The notes below the pieces were generated by a model that was not told the DNA's origin, did not search any database, and saw only the letters and a program-made list of their open reading frames with translations. From positions 1,736,001 to 1,800,000 of the forward strand of contig NZ_FNKB01000001.1 of NCBI RefSeq assembly GCF_900102345.1: a stretch of 64,000 nucleotides of DNA. The letters run 5' to 3'. Below, piece after piece: positions 54,830 through 63,546 of the stretch. This DNA is from Leucobacter chromiiresistens. GTDB taxonomy: Bacteria; Actinomycetota; Actinomycetes; Actinomycetales; Microbacteriaceae. Positions within the stretch are counted from its first letter, which is position 1. Each line of letters opens with the position of its first letter. Made by a program: the position numbers and the translations under genes.

Positions 54830-55321
54830 ATGGTCGAATCTGCACTTGAGGGCCGCGTCGACCGACTGGTCGAGCGCATCGCGGAGCAGGCGGGCGCGTC
54901 GGGCGCCACGATCGCCGTCGCCGAATCGCTGACGGGAGGCCAGCTGGGCGCAGCCCTGGCCGCCGCACCCGAATCCGGCACCTGGTTCCGCGGAGGCGTC
55001 ATCGCCTACCACCCCGAGGTGAAGTACTCGCTGCTGGGGGCGCCGCGCGGGCCCGTGGTGACCGAGCCGACGGCGATCGCGATGGCGGAGTCGACGGCGC
55101 GGCTCCTGCTCGCCGACATCGTGGTCGCGGTGACCGGCGTGGGCGGCCCCGAGCCCGACGAGGGCAAGCCCGCGGGCACGGTCGTGCTCGCGGTGACCGG
55201 GGGAGGATCGCCCACCGCCGTCGAGCACCTCTCGTTCTCGGGCGACCCCATCGAGGTCATGCAGCAGACGGTCGAGGCGGCGCTCGAAGCCGTGCTCGCC
55301 CGCCTGTCGCCCGGCGAGTGA
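54830..55321 (+). CDS. CinA C-terminal domain protein (nicotinamide-nucleotide amidase type)
   Basis: 163 aa, the stand-alone PncC-like form. VAESLTGGQLGAAL (about 27-40), the FRGGVIAYHPEVKYSLLG strand, and VVAVTGVGGPEPDEGKPAGTV are diagnostic. Members deamidate NMN to nicotinate mononucleotide, which would connect to the NAD operon earlier in the window, but many paralogues are uncharacterised. GAGAGGAG lies about 10 bases before the ATG. Confidence 0.88.
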   Translation: MVESALEGRVDRLVERIAEQAGASGATIAVAESLTGGQLGAALAAAPESGTWFRGGVIAYHPEVKYSLLGAPRGPVVTEPTAIAMAESTARLLLADIVVAVTGVGGPEPDEGKPAGTVVLAVTGGGSPTAVEHLSFSGDPIEVMQQTVEAALEAVLARLSPGE

Positions 55322-55396
55322 CCTGACTCGCCTCGACACCCACGACCTCCCCACCCCCAATTCTTCACACATCGAACAGCAGCAGAGGAGAGCAGC

Positions 55397-56617
55397 ATGC
55401 GCGCAGTGACCTGGCAGGGCAAGCGGAAGATCTCGGTCGACACCGTCCCGGATCCGGTGATCCAGGAACCGGGGGACGCGATCATCAGGGTCACATCGAC
55501 CGCGATCTGCGGCTCGGACCTCCACCTGTACGAGCTGTTCGGCCCCTTCCTCGACGCGGGCGACATCCTGGGCCACGAGACGATGGGCGTGGTCGAGGAG
55601 GTGGGGCCGGGCGTGACCTCGCTCACGGTCGGGCAGCGCGTCGTCATCCCGTTCAACATCTCCTGCGGCGCGTGCTGGATGTGCACGCGCGGCCTGCAGT
55701 CGCAGTGCGAGAGCACCCAGGTGACCGAGTACGGCTCGGGCGCCGCGCTCTTCGGGTACACGAAGCTGTACGGCCAGGTGCCGGGCGGTCAGGCCGAACT
55801 GCTCAGAGTGCCCATCGCCGACTACAACACGATCGCAGTGGGCGACGCGCTCCCCGATGAGCGCTACCTCTTCCTCAGCGACATTCTCCCGACGGCCGCC
55901 CAGGGCGTCGCCTATGCCGGTGTGGGGCGCGGCGACACCGCGCTCGTGCTCGGCCTCGGCCCCGTCGGCCAGTTCGCGGCGCGGCTCGCCGCGCACCGCG
56001 GCGCGCGCGTGCTCGCCGTCGACCCGGTGCCCGAGCGCCGGGAGATGGCGGCGCGGCACGGCATCGCCGTCTGCGAACCGGGCGACGTCGAGGCGGCGGC
56101 GACCGACTTCTCCGACGGGCGGGGGCCCGACGGCGTGATCGATGCCGTCGGCATGGAGGCGCACGGCAGCCCCGGCGTGCACGCCGCGCACACCGCGATC
56201 GGGGCGCTCCCCGACGTGCTCGCGCGCCCGATGATGGAGCACGCGGGTATCGACCGCACGGCGGCACTGCTGCAGGGCATCGACCTGGTGCGCCGCGGCG
56301 GCACCGTCTCGATCAGCGGAGTGTACGTCGGCAACGCCGACCCGCTGCCGATGAAGACGCTCTTCGACAAGCAGATCACGTTGAAGATGGGCCAGTGCAA
56401 CGTGAAGCGGTGGATCGACGATCTGCTGCCGCTCGTCGAGCAGGAGGGGGATCCGCTGGGAACGGCCGACCTCACGACGCACCGCGTGCCGCTCGCGAGC
56501 GCCCCCGAGATGTACGAGCTCTTCCAGAAGAAGGAGGACGGCTGCATCAAGGTGGTGCTCGACCCGGCGGCGGATGCGGCAGCGCCCCCCTCCGCGCCGC
56601 AGGCCGCAGAGCGCTAG
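55397..56617 (+). CDS. Zinc-dependent alcohol dehydrogenase (MDR, formaldehyde-dehydrogenase-like)
   Basis: 406 aa. Catalytic zinc ligands are Cys38 in AICGSDLHLYE and the GHETMG motif. Structural-zinc cysteines lie in ISCGACWMCTRGLQSQC (about 87-103), the Rossmann motif is LGLGPVGQFAARLAA, and the C-terminal part has GGTVSISGVYVG. The long insertion after the Rossmann core (GMEAHGSPGVHAAHTAIG) is typical of the glutathione-independent formaldehyde dehydrogenase-like branch. AGAGGAGAG precedes the ATG. The substrate is not determined. Confidence 0.9.
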   Translation: MRAVTWQGKRKISVDTVPDPVIQEPGDAIIRVTSTAICGSDLHLYELFGPFLDAGDILGHETMGVVEEVGPGVTSLTVGQRVVIPFNISCGACWMCTRGLQSQCESTQVTEYGSGAALFGYTKLYGQVPGGQAELLRVPIADYNTIAVGDALPDERYLFLSDILPTAAQGVAYAGVGRGDTALVLGLGPVGQFAARLAAHRGARVLAVDPVPERREMAARHGIAVCEPGDVEAAATDFSDGRGPDGVIDAVGMEAHGSPGVHAAHTAIGALPDVLARPMMEHAGIDRTAALLQGIDLVRRGGTVSISGVYVGNADPLPMKTLFDKQITLKMGQCNVKRWIDDLLPLVEQEGDPLGTADLTTHRVPLASAPEMYELFQKKEDGCIKVVLDPAADAAAPPSAPQAAER

Positions 56618-56618
56618 C

Positions 56619-56670
56619 GGTCGGCGAGGCCTGCTCAGGGTCGGCGAGGCGGGCTAGAGGTCGGCGAGGC
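56619..56670. repeat. 20-bp-period tandem repeat
   Basis: GGTCGGCGAGGC occurs at 56619, 56639 and 56659. The last copy lies inside the end of the DUF1206 gene (residues ARLADL), as if that 3' end had been duplicated outward. Confidence 0.8.
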
Positions 56671-57460
56671 GGGCGCGGAACAGGCAGAAGAGGCCGTAGG
56701 CCAGGAAGCCGACGCCGATCCCGACGATCATGGCGGGGCCGCCGGGCAGATCGTAGAGCGAGGTGATCGCGGAGTCGAGCGCGCCCGCCGAACTCGAATC
56801 GCCGCTGAAACCCGCCCCGGCGAGCGGAACCGCGATCGCGAGGAGGGCGCCGCCCTTCGCGACGAAGCCCACCGCCCCGAGCGCCGCGATGGCCCGGCCC
56901 CCGCGACCCGACGGAATGCTCATCTGCTTGCGGAAGCTGCGCGAGACGCCCATCCAGATCCACGCCGCCCCGACGCCGGCGACGCCGATGCCGACGAGGA
57001 TTAGCAGCACCGTGCCGCCGGGGATCGTGAGCAGGCCGCGGCTCGCGTCGCGCGTGGTGCGATCGGGGTCGGGGCGCGCACCGACGGCGACCGCCGTCGC
57101 GATGCCGCCCATGACGCAGAAGGCGGCGCCCTGACCCCACTCGGCGAGCCGACGCCCCCAGCGGCGCCGGCGGGAGTCGCGATCGAGGGCGAAGCCGTGC
57201 ACGACGTGGAAGACGCCGAGTGCGAAGAGCAGCACGGCGACGGCGCACAGCCCGGCGAGGCCGAACGGGGCGTTCGCGATGGAGGTGAGCGCCCCGACCT
57301 GATCCGCCTCTGCGCGACCGTGCCGCACGACCAGCGCGATCGCGAGCGCTCCGATGAGGCCGTGGACGACGCCGCTAGCCGCGTACCCGCCGCGCGCCAT
57401 CGCGCGGAAGGCACGGGTGCGCTCGGTTCTGCGCGCAACGGATTGCAGTCGGTCGTCCAT
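56654..57460 (-). CDS. DUF1206 membrane protein
   Basis: 268 aa with six membrane helices in three repeated pairs, each opening with a short basic/aromatic stretch (ARGGYAASGVVHGLIG, then AEWGQGAAFCVMGGIA, then GAVGFVAKGGALLAIAVPL), the internal repeat known for DUF1206. The function is unknown. TAGCCT stands six bases before the ATG. Confidence 0.88.
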   Translation of the reverse strand: MDDRLQSVARRTERTRAFRAMARGGYAASGVVHGLIGALAIALVVRHGRAEADQVGALTSIANAPFGLAGLCAVAVLLFALGVFHVVHGFALDRDSRRRRWGRRLAEWGQGAAFCVMGGIATAVAVGARPDPDRTTRDASRGLLTIPGGTVLLILVGIGVAGVGAAWIWMGVSRSFRKQMSIPSGRGGRAIAALGAVGFVAKGGALLAIAVPLAGAGFSGDSSSAGALDSAITSLYDLPGGPAMIVGIGVGFLAYGLFCLFRARLADL

Positions 57461-57466
57461 GGCTCG

Positions 57467-57472
57467 AGGCTA
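57467..57472 (-). promoter_or_regulatory. -10 element (TAGCCT), leaderless DUF1206 gene
   Basis: Minus-strand TAGCCT, six bases, then the ATG at 57460. Confidence 0.6.
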
Positions 57473-57512
57473 GCGGATCGCGAGGCCCCTGCCGTCGCCG
57501 CGCCGGCGCGCG

Positions 57513-57518
57513 TATCGT
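57513..57518 (+). promoter_or_regulatory. -10 element (TATCGT), leaderless GNAT gene
   Basis: TATCGT, six bases, then the ATG at 57525. Confidence 0.6.
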
Positions 57519-57524
57519 GGACGC

Positions 57525-57944
57525 ATGACCCTCCGCATCCTCGACCGCGCTCCCTCCGCCGACGAACACGCCGCGCTCGCCGCCGCCGTGGGATGGCAGT
57601 CGCATTTCGACGACGAGGTGCGCGCCGCCTCGCTGCGCGCGTCGCTCGCGGGCGTGGTGTGCGTCGACGCGGGCGACGATGTCGTGGGTATGGCGCGAGC
57701 GGTCGGCGACGGGCTGCAGTACGCCTACGTGCAAGACGTGATCGTCGATCCCGAGCACGAGGGATCGGGTATCGCGACGCGCATGGTCGAGCGGCTCCTG
57801 GAGCTGTTGCAGCCGGAGGGCGACGTCGAGCTCTTCGTGGGGCTGTTCGCGAGCGACGCCGCGGTCGGCGTCTACGAGTCGCTCGGGTTCACGAGGGAGG
57901 ACGCGGTCGGCATGCACCGTCGCCTGCGGGGTGACGGTTCCTGA
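57525..57944 (+). CDS. GNAT-family acetyltransferase
   Basis: 139 aa. Core motifs are VGMARAVGDGLQYAYVQDVIVDPEHEG and the acetyl-CoA loop GSGIATRMVERLLE, then FVGLFASDAAVGVYESLGF. The substrate is unknown. Confidence 0.88.
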   Translation: MTLRILDRAPSADEHAALAAAVGWQSHFDDEVRAASLRASLAGVVCVDAGDDVVGMARAVGDGLQYAYVQDVIVDPEHEGSGIATRMVERLLELLQPEGDVELFVGLFASDAAVGVYESLGFTREDAVGMHRRLRGDGS

Positions 57945-57980
57945 GAACGCAACCCCCTCGTCGCGGGGAGTGCGATTTCC

Positions 57981-57986
57981 TAGTCT
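57981..57986 (+). promoter_or_regulatory. -10 element (TAGTCT), leaderless lipoprotein gene
   Basis: TAGTCT, six bases, then the ATG at 57993. Confidence 0.6.
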
Positions 57987-57992
57987 CGAGGC

Positions 57993-58400
57993 ATGTCAGT
58001 GAACAAGCTCAGACTCGTCGCCACCGGTGTCATCTCGCTCGCGCTGCTCGGAGGGGCGACGGGGTGCGGCGGGGTGTCGCCCACCGAGGGGTCGGGCGAG
58101 GTGCGCGACCAGCACGATGCGCCGAACGGGCTCGGCGATGAGGTGGAGGAGCAGATCGACGATCGCCTGGCGGTCGGCGACGCGGAGGGCGTGAGTGCGG
58201 AGGAGGTGGCGCTGCTGGAGCGCATCGACGAGTACGAGGACGTGTCGACCGATACGATTCGCGTGATCGTGGAGGGCGACCTCGCCGACGCGGATCGAGA
58301 CGCGCTCGCGCAGGCCGTCTTCTCCGCGAGCGAGAACGAGGCTCTCGGCACCGTGCAGATCGTGGACGCCTCGGGAGACGAGACCGAGCACACCCAGTAA
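57993..58400 (+). CDS. Small acidic lipoprotein, unknown function
   Basis: 135 aa. A signal peptide is followed by a lipobox-like GATGC (Cys25); the mature part is strongly acidic and mostly helical (EEVALLERIDEYEDV and similar). I do not recognise a domain. It lies alone between the acetyltransferase and the permease gene, each of the three with its own leaderless promoter. Confidence 0.75.
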   Translation: MSVNKLRLVATGVISLALLGGATGCGGVSPTEGSGEVRDQHDAPNGLGDEVEEQIDDRLAVGDAEGVSAEEVALLERIDEYEDVSTDTIRVIVEGDLADADRDALAQAVFSASENEALGTVQIVDASGDETEHTQ

Positions 58401-58452
58401 GCGGGGCCGCTCGCCCCTGTCAAGGGGCGTCCGTCGGCGTCGGGCGCTCCGA

Positions 58453-58458
58453 TACGCT
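58453..58458 (+). promoter_or_regulatory. -10 element (TACGCT), leaderless permease gene
   Basis: TACGCT, six bases, then the ATG at 58465. Confidence 0.6.
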
Positions 58459-58464
58459 GGCGCG

Positions 58465-59811
58465 ATGACGCGTGACACCGAGGCCGGATCCCCTCCGACC
58501 GACGCCAAACTCCGCCGCTCCGTATCCGGCCTCCTGCTCTTCGCCTTCATTCTCGGAGACGTGCTCGGCGCCGGCGTCTACGCCCTCATGGGTGTGCTCT
58601 CCGAGGAAGTGGGCGGCATGCTCTGGGCGCCGCTGCTGCTCGCCCTGGTACTCGCACTGCTCACGGCCGGGTCGTACGCCGAGCTCGTGACGAAGTACCC
58701 GCGAGCGGGTGGCGCGGCCGTCTTCGCCGAGCGGGCCTTCAAGAAGCCCGTCGTCTCGTTCCTCGTGGGCTTCTGCATGCTCGCCGCCGGCGTGACGAGC
58801 GCCGCCGGCCTCGCGATCGCGTTCGCAGGGGAGTACCTGCAGACGTTCGTGCAACTGCCGACCACGCTCGTCGCGATCCTCTTCCTCGTGCTCGTCGCGC
58901 TGCTGAACGCGCGGGGAATCCGCGAATCGCTCGGCGCGAACCTGGTGATGACCGCCGTCGAGCTCAGCGGGCTCGTGATCGTCATCGTCGTCGTCGGGCT
59001 CCTGCTCGGCTCCGGCGGAGGCGACGTGTCGCGCGTGATGGAGGGGCCGGAGGGCACGAACACGGCGGTTGCGGTGCTCGGCGGCGCGATCATCGCCTTC
59101 TACTCGTTCGTCGGCTTCGAGACCTCGGCGAACATGATCGAAGAGGTGCGCAACCCGACGCGCACCTACCCGCGCGCGCTCTTCGCGTCGCTCGCCGTCG
59201 CCGGCCTCGTCTACGTGCTGGTCGGCCTGGCGAGCTCGATCGCGCTCCCCGCCGACGAGCTCGCCGCCTCGAGCGGTCCGCTGCTGGCCGTCGTCGAGGC
59301 ATCCGGATCGCACATTCCGTCGTGGGTGTTCAGCGCCATCGCGCTCGTGGCCGTCGCGAACGGAGCGCTGCTGACCATGATCATGACGAGCCGCCTCGCC
59401 TTCGGCATGGCCGAGCAGGGCCTCCTCCCCGCGCAGCTCGGCCGTGTGCTGCCCCGGCGGAGTACGCCGTGGGTCGCGATCCTGGCGACGACCCTGGTCG
59501 CCGCGCTGCTCACGCTCGTCGGCGATCTGGCCACCCTCGCGGAGACGGTCGTGCTGCTGCTGCTCTTCGTGTTCCTGAGCGCGAACGTCTCCGTGCTGGT
59601 GCTGCGGCGCGACCGCGTCGAGCACGCGCACTTCAAGGTGTGGACGTTCGTGCCGGTGCTCGGCATCGCATCGTGCATGATGCTCATGACGCAGCAGAGC
59701 GGCACCGTGTGGCTCTTCGGAGCGGCCCTCATCGCCGTCGGCGTCGTGCTCCACCTGCTCGCCCGCTGGGGCGCTCGGCGCAGCGGTTCCGCGGCTCGGC
59801 AGGACGGCTGA
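58465..59811 (+). CDS. APC-family amino acid permease
   Basis: 448 aa with about 12 helices. Helix 1 carries the unwound GDVLGAGVYALMG motif of APC transporters, followed by ELVTKYPRAGGAAVFAERAF and, after helix 6, SFVGFETSANMIEEVRNPTRTYPRAL. The substrate is unknown. The following gene starts four bases after the stop, so the two are probably co-transcribed. Confidence 0.9.
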   Translation: MTRDTEAGSPPTDAKLRRSVSGLLLFAFILGDVLGAGVYALMGVLSEEVGGMLWAPLLLALVLALLTAGSYAELVTKYPRAGGAAVFAERAFKKPVVSFLVGFCMLAAGVTSAAGLAIAFAGEYLQTFVQLPTTLVAILFLVLVALLNARGIRESLGANLVMTAVELSGLVIVIVVVGLLLGSGGGDVSRVMEGPEGTNTAVAVLGGAIIAFYSFVGFETSANMIEEVRNPTRTYPRALFASLAVAGLVYVLVGLASSIALPADELAASSGPLLAVVEASGSHIPSWVFSAIALVAVANGALLTMIMTSRLAFGMAEQGLLPAQLGRVLPRRSTPWVAILATTLVAALLTLVGDLATLAETVVLLLLFVFLSANVSVLVLRRDRVEHAHFKVWTFVPVLGIASCMMLMTQQSGTVWLFGAALIAVGVVLHLLARWGARRSGSAARQDG

Positions 59812-59815
59812 CGCG

Positions 59816-60475
59816 GTGGCGGCGATCCCGCGCGCGTTCGCGATCGCCGCGGCGCTCACGGCGCTGCTGATCGCGGCCGCAGTCGTCGGCCAGTGGGCCT
59901 TCAGCCTCAGCTTCGAGCCCGACGACCTGGGCTTCTTCACCGTCAACTTCTTCAGCTTCTTCACGATCCTGTCGAACGTCGCGGCAGCTGCCGCGCTCGC
60001 GATCGGAGCATGGGTCACCGCTCGGGGTGGGGGCGCGCCCGAGTGGTTCTGGGGGGTCTTCGGCGCCGTGACCACCTACATGGCGACCACGGGCGTGGTG
60101 TACAACACATTGCTGCGGGGCATCTCGCTCGATCAGGAGGCGACGCTCGGCTGGTCGAACGAGGTGCTCCACCTGTTCGGACCGATCCTCGTGGTCGCGC
60201 TCTGGTGCGTCGCGCCCTCCCGGCCCGCGCTGCGGTGGCGGCACCTGGCCTTCGCCGCCGCGTTCCCCCTCGTCTGGGGCGCGTACACCCTCGTTCGCGG
60301 GGCGCTCGTCGACTGGTACCCGTACCCGTTCACGAACCCCGCACAGTCGGGAGGCTACGGGGCGGTGGCGCTCTACCTCGTCGCGATCGCCGCATGCATC
60401 ATCGGCGTCGACGCGGCGATCGTTCGGGTGAGCCGCGGGCGGCGCGCCGCGCCTGGGCTCAGCCGCTCGATCCGG
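59816..60475 (+). CDS. Pr6Pr-family membrane protein lacking a local stop codon
   Basis: About 215 recognisable residues with six membrane helices: GFFTVNFFSFFTILSN, an AVTTYMATTGVVYNTLLRGI segment, NEVLHLFGPILVV, LVDWYPYPFTNP and GGYGAVALYLVAIAACII fit the Pr6Pr family of unknown function. Family members should end near 60440-60460, but this frame has no stop there. It stays open antisense through the Mn-catalase, glutaminase and DUF7882 genes to a stop at 63803-63805 (1329 codons). The end given is only the border with the catalase gene. A TGA one frame away at 60429 suggests a one-base indel or sequencing error may have removed the real stop. The GTG start is weakly supported. Confidence 0.65.
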
Positions 60476-61357
60476 CTACTCCTTCTTCAGCGCGTCCTGC
60501 GCGCGGCCCGCGAGCTTCTCGACCACGTTCGGCACGTCGGTCGTGCCGTAGAAGCGCGCGTCGGGATGGGTGGGCGGCGGCATCGGCACCCCGGCCTCAG
60601 GAGCCTCGTGGTAGCTGAACTCGCCGAGCCCGTCGGGCGTCGGGCCCGACGCCCAGCTGCCCTCGCTCGCGGCCGCGCCGTCCGAGAAGTTGATGTACTG
60701 GTACGACACGTCGCGCTTCTCCTTGCCGATCGGGAAGTTGCTCGGCACCGGCAGCGACTCCACGCCCTCCGCCTGCAGCTCGGCAGCGGCGGCGAGCCAC
60801 TGGTTCTGATGCATCGTGTCGCGGGCGAGCAGGAAGCCGAGGAGATCGCGCACGCCGTGATCGTCGGTCATGTGGTAGAGCCGTGCGACCTGCACGCGCC
60901 CCTGCATCTCGGCGTTCGCGTTCGCCTGGAAGTCGGCGAGCAGATTGCCGCTGCTCGTGATGTAGCTGCCCATCCACGGGTTGCCGTTGCTGTCGACCGG
61001 CCGGGCGCCGGCGCCGGCGACGATGCCCTGCTGCACGTCGGTGCCGCCGATCACCGCGGCCACCGTCGGGTCGTTCTGCACGGCCTCATCGATGATGCCG
61101 AGCGGCGACTTCTCGAGCAGCTGCGCGATCATCACGGCGAGCATCTCGACGTGGCCCATCTCCTCGGCGCCGATGCCGAAGACGAGATCGCGGTACTTGC
61201 CGGGGATGTGCATGTTCCACGCCTGGAACTGGTACTGCAGCGCGACCGTGATCTCCCCGTACTGCCCGCCGAGCACCTCCTGCAGCTTGCGTGCGTACAC
61301 CGCATCGGGCTTGTCGGGAGTGGCCTTGTGCTGGAGTTCTTGCCGGTGAAAATACAT
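60476..61357 (-). CDS. Manganese catalase family protein
   Basis: 293 aa ferritin-like di-manganese protein that dismutates hydrogen peroxide. It begins MYFHRQELQHKATPDKPD. Metal-ligand candidates are in LGGQYGEITVALQYQFQAW and GAEEMGHVEMLA (first pair), and NANAEMQGRVQVARLYHMTDD with RDTMHQNQWL (second pair). The ATG has GAGAGGAAG upstream. It is shorter than some family members but complete at both ends. The 144-bp gap upstream (61358-61501) should hold the promoter; I could not define it. Confidence 0.9.
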   Translation of the reverse strand: MYFHRQELQHKATPDKPDAVYARKLQEVLGGQYGEITVALQYQFQAWNMHIPGKYRDLVFGIGAEEMGHVEMLAVMIAQLLEKSPLGIIDEAVQNDPTVAAVIGGTDVQQGIVAGAGARPVDSNGNPWMGSYITSSGNLLADFQANANAEMQGRVQVARLYHMTDDHGVRDLLGFLLARDTMHQNQWLAAAAELQAEGVESLPVPSNFPIGKEKRDVSYQYINFSDGAAASEGSWASGPTPDGLGEFSYHEAPEAGVPMPPPTHPDARFYGTTDVPNVVEKLAGRAQDALKKE

Positions 61358-61501
61358 CGTGCGCTTCCTCTCCGTCGCCGTTCGGAGGCCCGCGGTTCGG
61401 CCCTGCTGCGACCGACGATGAGGCCCGGCCCACACCCGTTTCCCCATCGCGGCGACGGGGTTGCACACACGAGAAGCGTGACGTACCGTGCGCCGCGGCG
61501 A

Positions 61502-62437
61502 TCACCTCGGAACGCGGAAGGCGTGGAGCCCCAGGTCAGCGCTCAGCAGCGCACTGGCGCGGTGGCCCCGCACGCTCGTGCCCTGATCGTCGAGCGGGGG
61601 GCTGAAGATCGCGGCGCCCAGCAGTCCGGGCGAAGCGAGCACGATCGCGCCCGAGACGCTCGACTTCGCCGGCACCCCCACCTCGCGCATCCAGCGCCCC
61701 GATCCGTCGTACACGCCGCAGGTCGCCATCACCGAGATCACGTCGCGCGCCACCTCGGGGGAGACGACCCGTTCGCCCGTGCAGGGGTTGACGCCGCCCG
61801 AGGCGAGCGTCGCGCCCATGACGGCGAGGGCGGCCGCATCCACCAGGGTCGCGCAGGCGCGGCCGTACACGCCGATCGCATCCTCCGCCTCGACCCGCAG
61901 CGTGCCCTCCGATCGCATCAGGTGCGCGAGTGCGAGGTTGCGGTCTCCGAGCCGCTGCTCGGCCGCCGCGACCTCCTCGTCCACCTGCAGCGGTCGCCCG
62001 GCGAACGCAGCGAGGCCCGCCGCGATGCGCTCGGATCGCGCGCCCGCGTCACGGCCGTCGACGATCGAGCTCGTCAGGAGCGCGCCGGCGTTCACCATCG
62101 GGTTGGGCGGACGACCGGTTCCGCTCTCGAGCTTGACGGCGTCGAAGGCTTCACCCGTGGGCTCGATGCCGACCCGCTCGAGCGCAGCGCGATCCGTGTC
62201 CTGGAGCGCGAGGGCGAACACGAACGGCTTGACGGCCGACTGGATGCTGAACGCGGCTTCGCCCTGCCAGCTCGTGCGCACCGCGCCGTCCATCGCGACG
62301 AGGGCCATGCCGCAGAGATCGGGATCCGCCTCGGCGAGCTGCGGAATGCTCTCCGTCACGCTGCCGGCGGTCTCCGGCAGGACGCGCTCCCGCAGCGCGT
62401 CGAGGTCGTAGGAGCGCACGTCGTCGGCGAGGTTCAT
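61502..62437 (-). CDS. glsA: Glutaminase A
   Basis: 311 aa, the normal length for the serine-type glutaminase, which hydrolyses glutamine to glutamate and ammonia. The catalytic Ser-x-x-Lys is in FSIQSAVKPFVFALAL; PPNPMVNAGALLTSS, ACATLVDAAALAVMGATLASGGVNP and ATCGVYDGSGRW complete the family pattern. The ATG is chosen by length and homology; further upstream sequence in frame looks non-coding. Confidence 0.93.
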   Translation of the reverse strand: MNLADDVRSYDLDALRERVLPETAGSVTESIPQLAEADPDLCGMALVAMDGAVRTSWQGEAAFSIQSAVKPFVFALALQDTDRAALERVGIEPTGEAFDAVKLESGTGRPPNPMVNAGALLTSSIVDGRDAGARSERIAAGLAAFAGRPLQVDEEVAAAEQRLGDRNLALAHLMRSEGTLRVEAEDAIGVYGRACATLVDAAALAVMGATLASGGVNPCTGERVVSPEVARDVISVMATCGVYDGSGRWMREVGVPAKSSVSGAIVLASPGLLGAAIFSPPLDDQGTSVRGHRASALLSADLGLHAFRVPR

Positions 62438-62564
62438 GCCTTCAGCTTGCGGGAGCGTCGGGTGCGAGGCCGGGGTTCGCGCGGCGCGGCGCGGAATGGG
62501 CGAGCCGCTCGGCGACGCTCGCGCAGGCGGCGGCCGGATCCGGCGCGGCACTCCGCGCAAATGA

Positions 62565-62606
62565 CGAACGCCGCCCGCCCGAGTGCTCTCGGTCGGGCGG
62601 CGTTCG
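62565..62606 (-). terminator. Strong hairpin terminator after the DUF7882 gene
   Basis: A 19-bp stem with one mismatch (62565-62583 with 62588-62606) and a four-base TGCT loop begins nine bases past the minus-strand stop at 62615. It has no long U-run. It separates the DUF7882 transcript from glsA downstream. Confidence 0.85.
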
Positions 62607-62614
62607 CCGCGGTC

Positions 62615-62944
62615 TCAGATCAGGTCCGGATTCTTCTTCACGTACCGCTCCGCTTCCTCCTCGGTGATCGCGACCAGCCCGCGCGGCGTGTGGGCCAGCG
62701 CGTTGAGCGCGCGCACCCAGACCTTGCTGAGCTCCGGATCGCGGCTGCCCGAGAACCGGAACGCCACCGTCGTGTACGGCGACAGCCAGATCGACAGCCG
62801 CCCATCGCCCTGATCGTGCGGCTTGTGCCAGCTCAGGAAGAAGCACTCCTGCTTCTTCAGCTTCTGCCCGATCACGAATTGCAGGTGAGCCAGCAATCGA
62901 TCCTCGAACTCGTATTCTCGTCCCCCGTGTACCAAATTCCCCAT
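62615..62944 (-). CDS. DUF7882 family small protein, copy 1
   Basis: 109 aa. The conserved block is YEFEDRLLAHLQFVIGQKL, then FFLSWHK, GRLSIWLSP and FRFSGSRDPELSKVWV. I know this family from Microbacteriaceae, without an established function. It shares its whole layout with the gene at 63028. There is no signal peptide, and the C-terminus is charged (EEAERYVKKNPDLI). Confidence 0.8.
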   Translation of the reverse strand: MGNLVHGGREYEFEDRLLAHLQFVIGQKLKKQECFFLSWHKPHDQGDGRLSIWLSPYTTVAFRFSGSRDPELSKVWVRALNALAHTPRGLVAITEEEAERYVKKNPDLI

Positions 62945-63027
62945 AGGGTGAAGTCTGTCAGTTCAAACAAACGGCGGCAGGGGTTGCTTTTCGCCCCGAG
63001 GTGTGCTGCGGCGGGCGCAGTGCGGCG

Positions 63028-63387
63028 TTACGCGCTCCGGTCGGTGCGCAGATTTCCGGGGTACTGGTTGCCGCTGGCCTCGGCGACGGCGAGCTTGCCG
63101 TCCTCCCTCGTGACGACGAGCCCGGTCGTGGCGTTCGCCGACTCACCGAGGCGCTGCAGCCACTCCTTGTTGATCTCGGGCACGCGGCTGCCCAGGAACT
63201 TGAACGTCAGCGGGGTCTCGGGGGAGATCCAGATCGCGGTGCGCCCGTCTCCGGCGCTCATGCTGTCCTTCCACGACATCAGGAACGGCTCGTCGCGCAT
63301 GAGCTTCTGCACGATGACGATCTGCAGGTGCGCGAGCAGGCGATCCTCGAAATGCGTCGTGAGGCCGTCGTATCGGATCGATCCCAT
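63028..63387 (-). CDS. DUF7882 family small protein, copy 2
   Basis: 119 aa paralogue of the next gene downstream: FEDRLLAHLQIVIVQKL, FLMSWKD, GRTAIWISP, FKFLGSRVPEINKEWLQRL. The C-terminal 20 residues differ. AAAGGAAG lies eight bases before the ATG. The 83-bp gap to copy 1 is less GC-rich than the surroundings. Confidence 0.82.
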   Translation of the reverse strand: MGSIRYDGLTTHFEDRLLAHLQIVIVQKLMRDEPFLMSWKDSMSAGDGRTAIWISPETPLTFKFLGSRVPEINKEWLQRLGESANATTGLVVTREDGKLAVAEASGNQYPGNLRTDRSA

Positions 63388-63534
63388 GGGTCACTCTTCC
63401 TTTCGTTCCGCGACGATCGGTCGGTCGCGAAGTGAGCGAGACCAGTGTCTCAGGAAACGAGCCGTTCCGAGCGCAGGTCGGATCACGGAAGCGGATCGAC
63501 TGCGACCGCGACCGTCGGCACGACCGCCCTCCGC

Positions 63535-63540
63535 TATCGT
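63535..63540 (+). promoter_or_regulatory. -10 element (TATCGT), leaderless arsC-like gene
   Basis: TATCGT, six bases, then the ATG at 63547. Confidence 0.55.
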
Positions 63541-63546
63541 GAACGC

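Noticed and set aside
54770..61440. SigB-type stress regulon covering the epimerase and Mn-catalase genes
   Set aside because: The shared ACGGGTGT octamer and one GTTG-N16-GGGTGT match are too little; the catalase gene lacks a matching -35, and the other genes show nothing similar.
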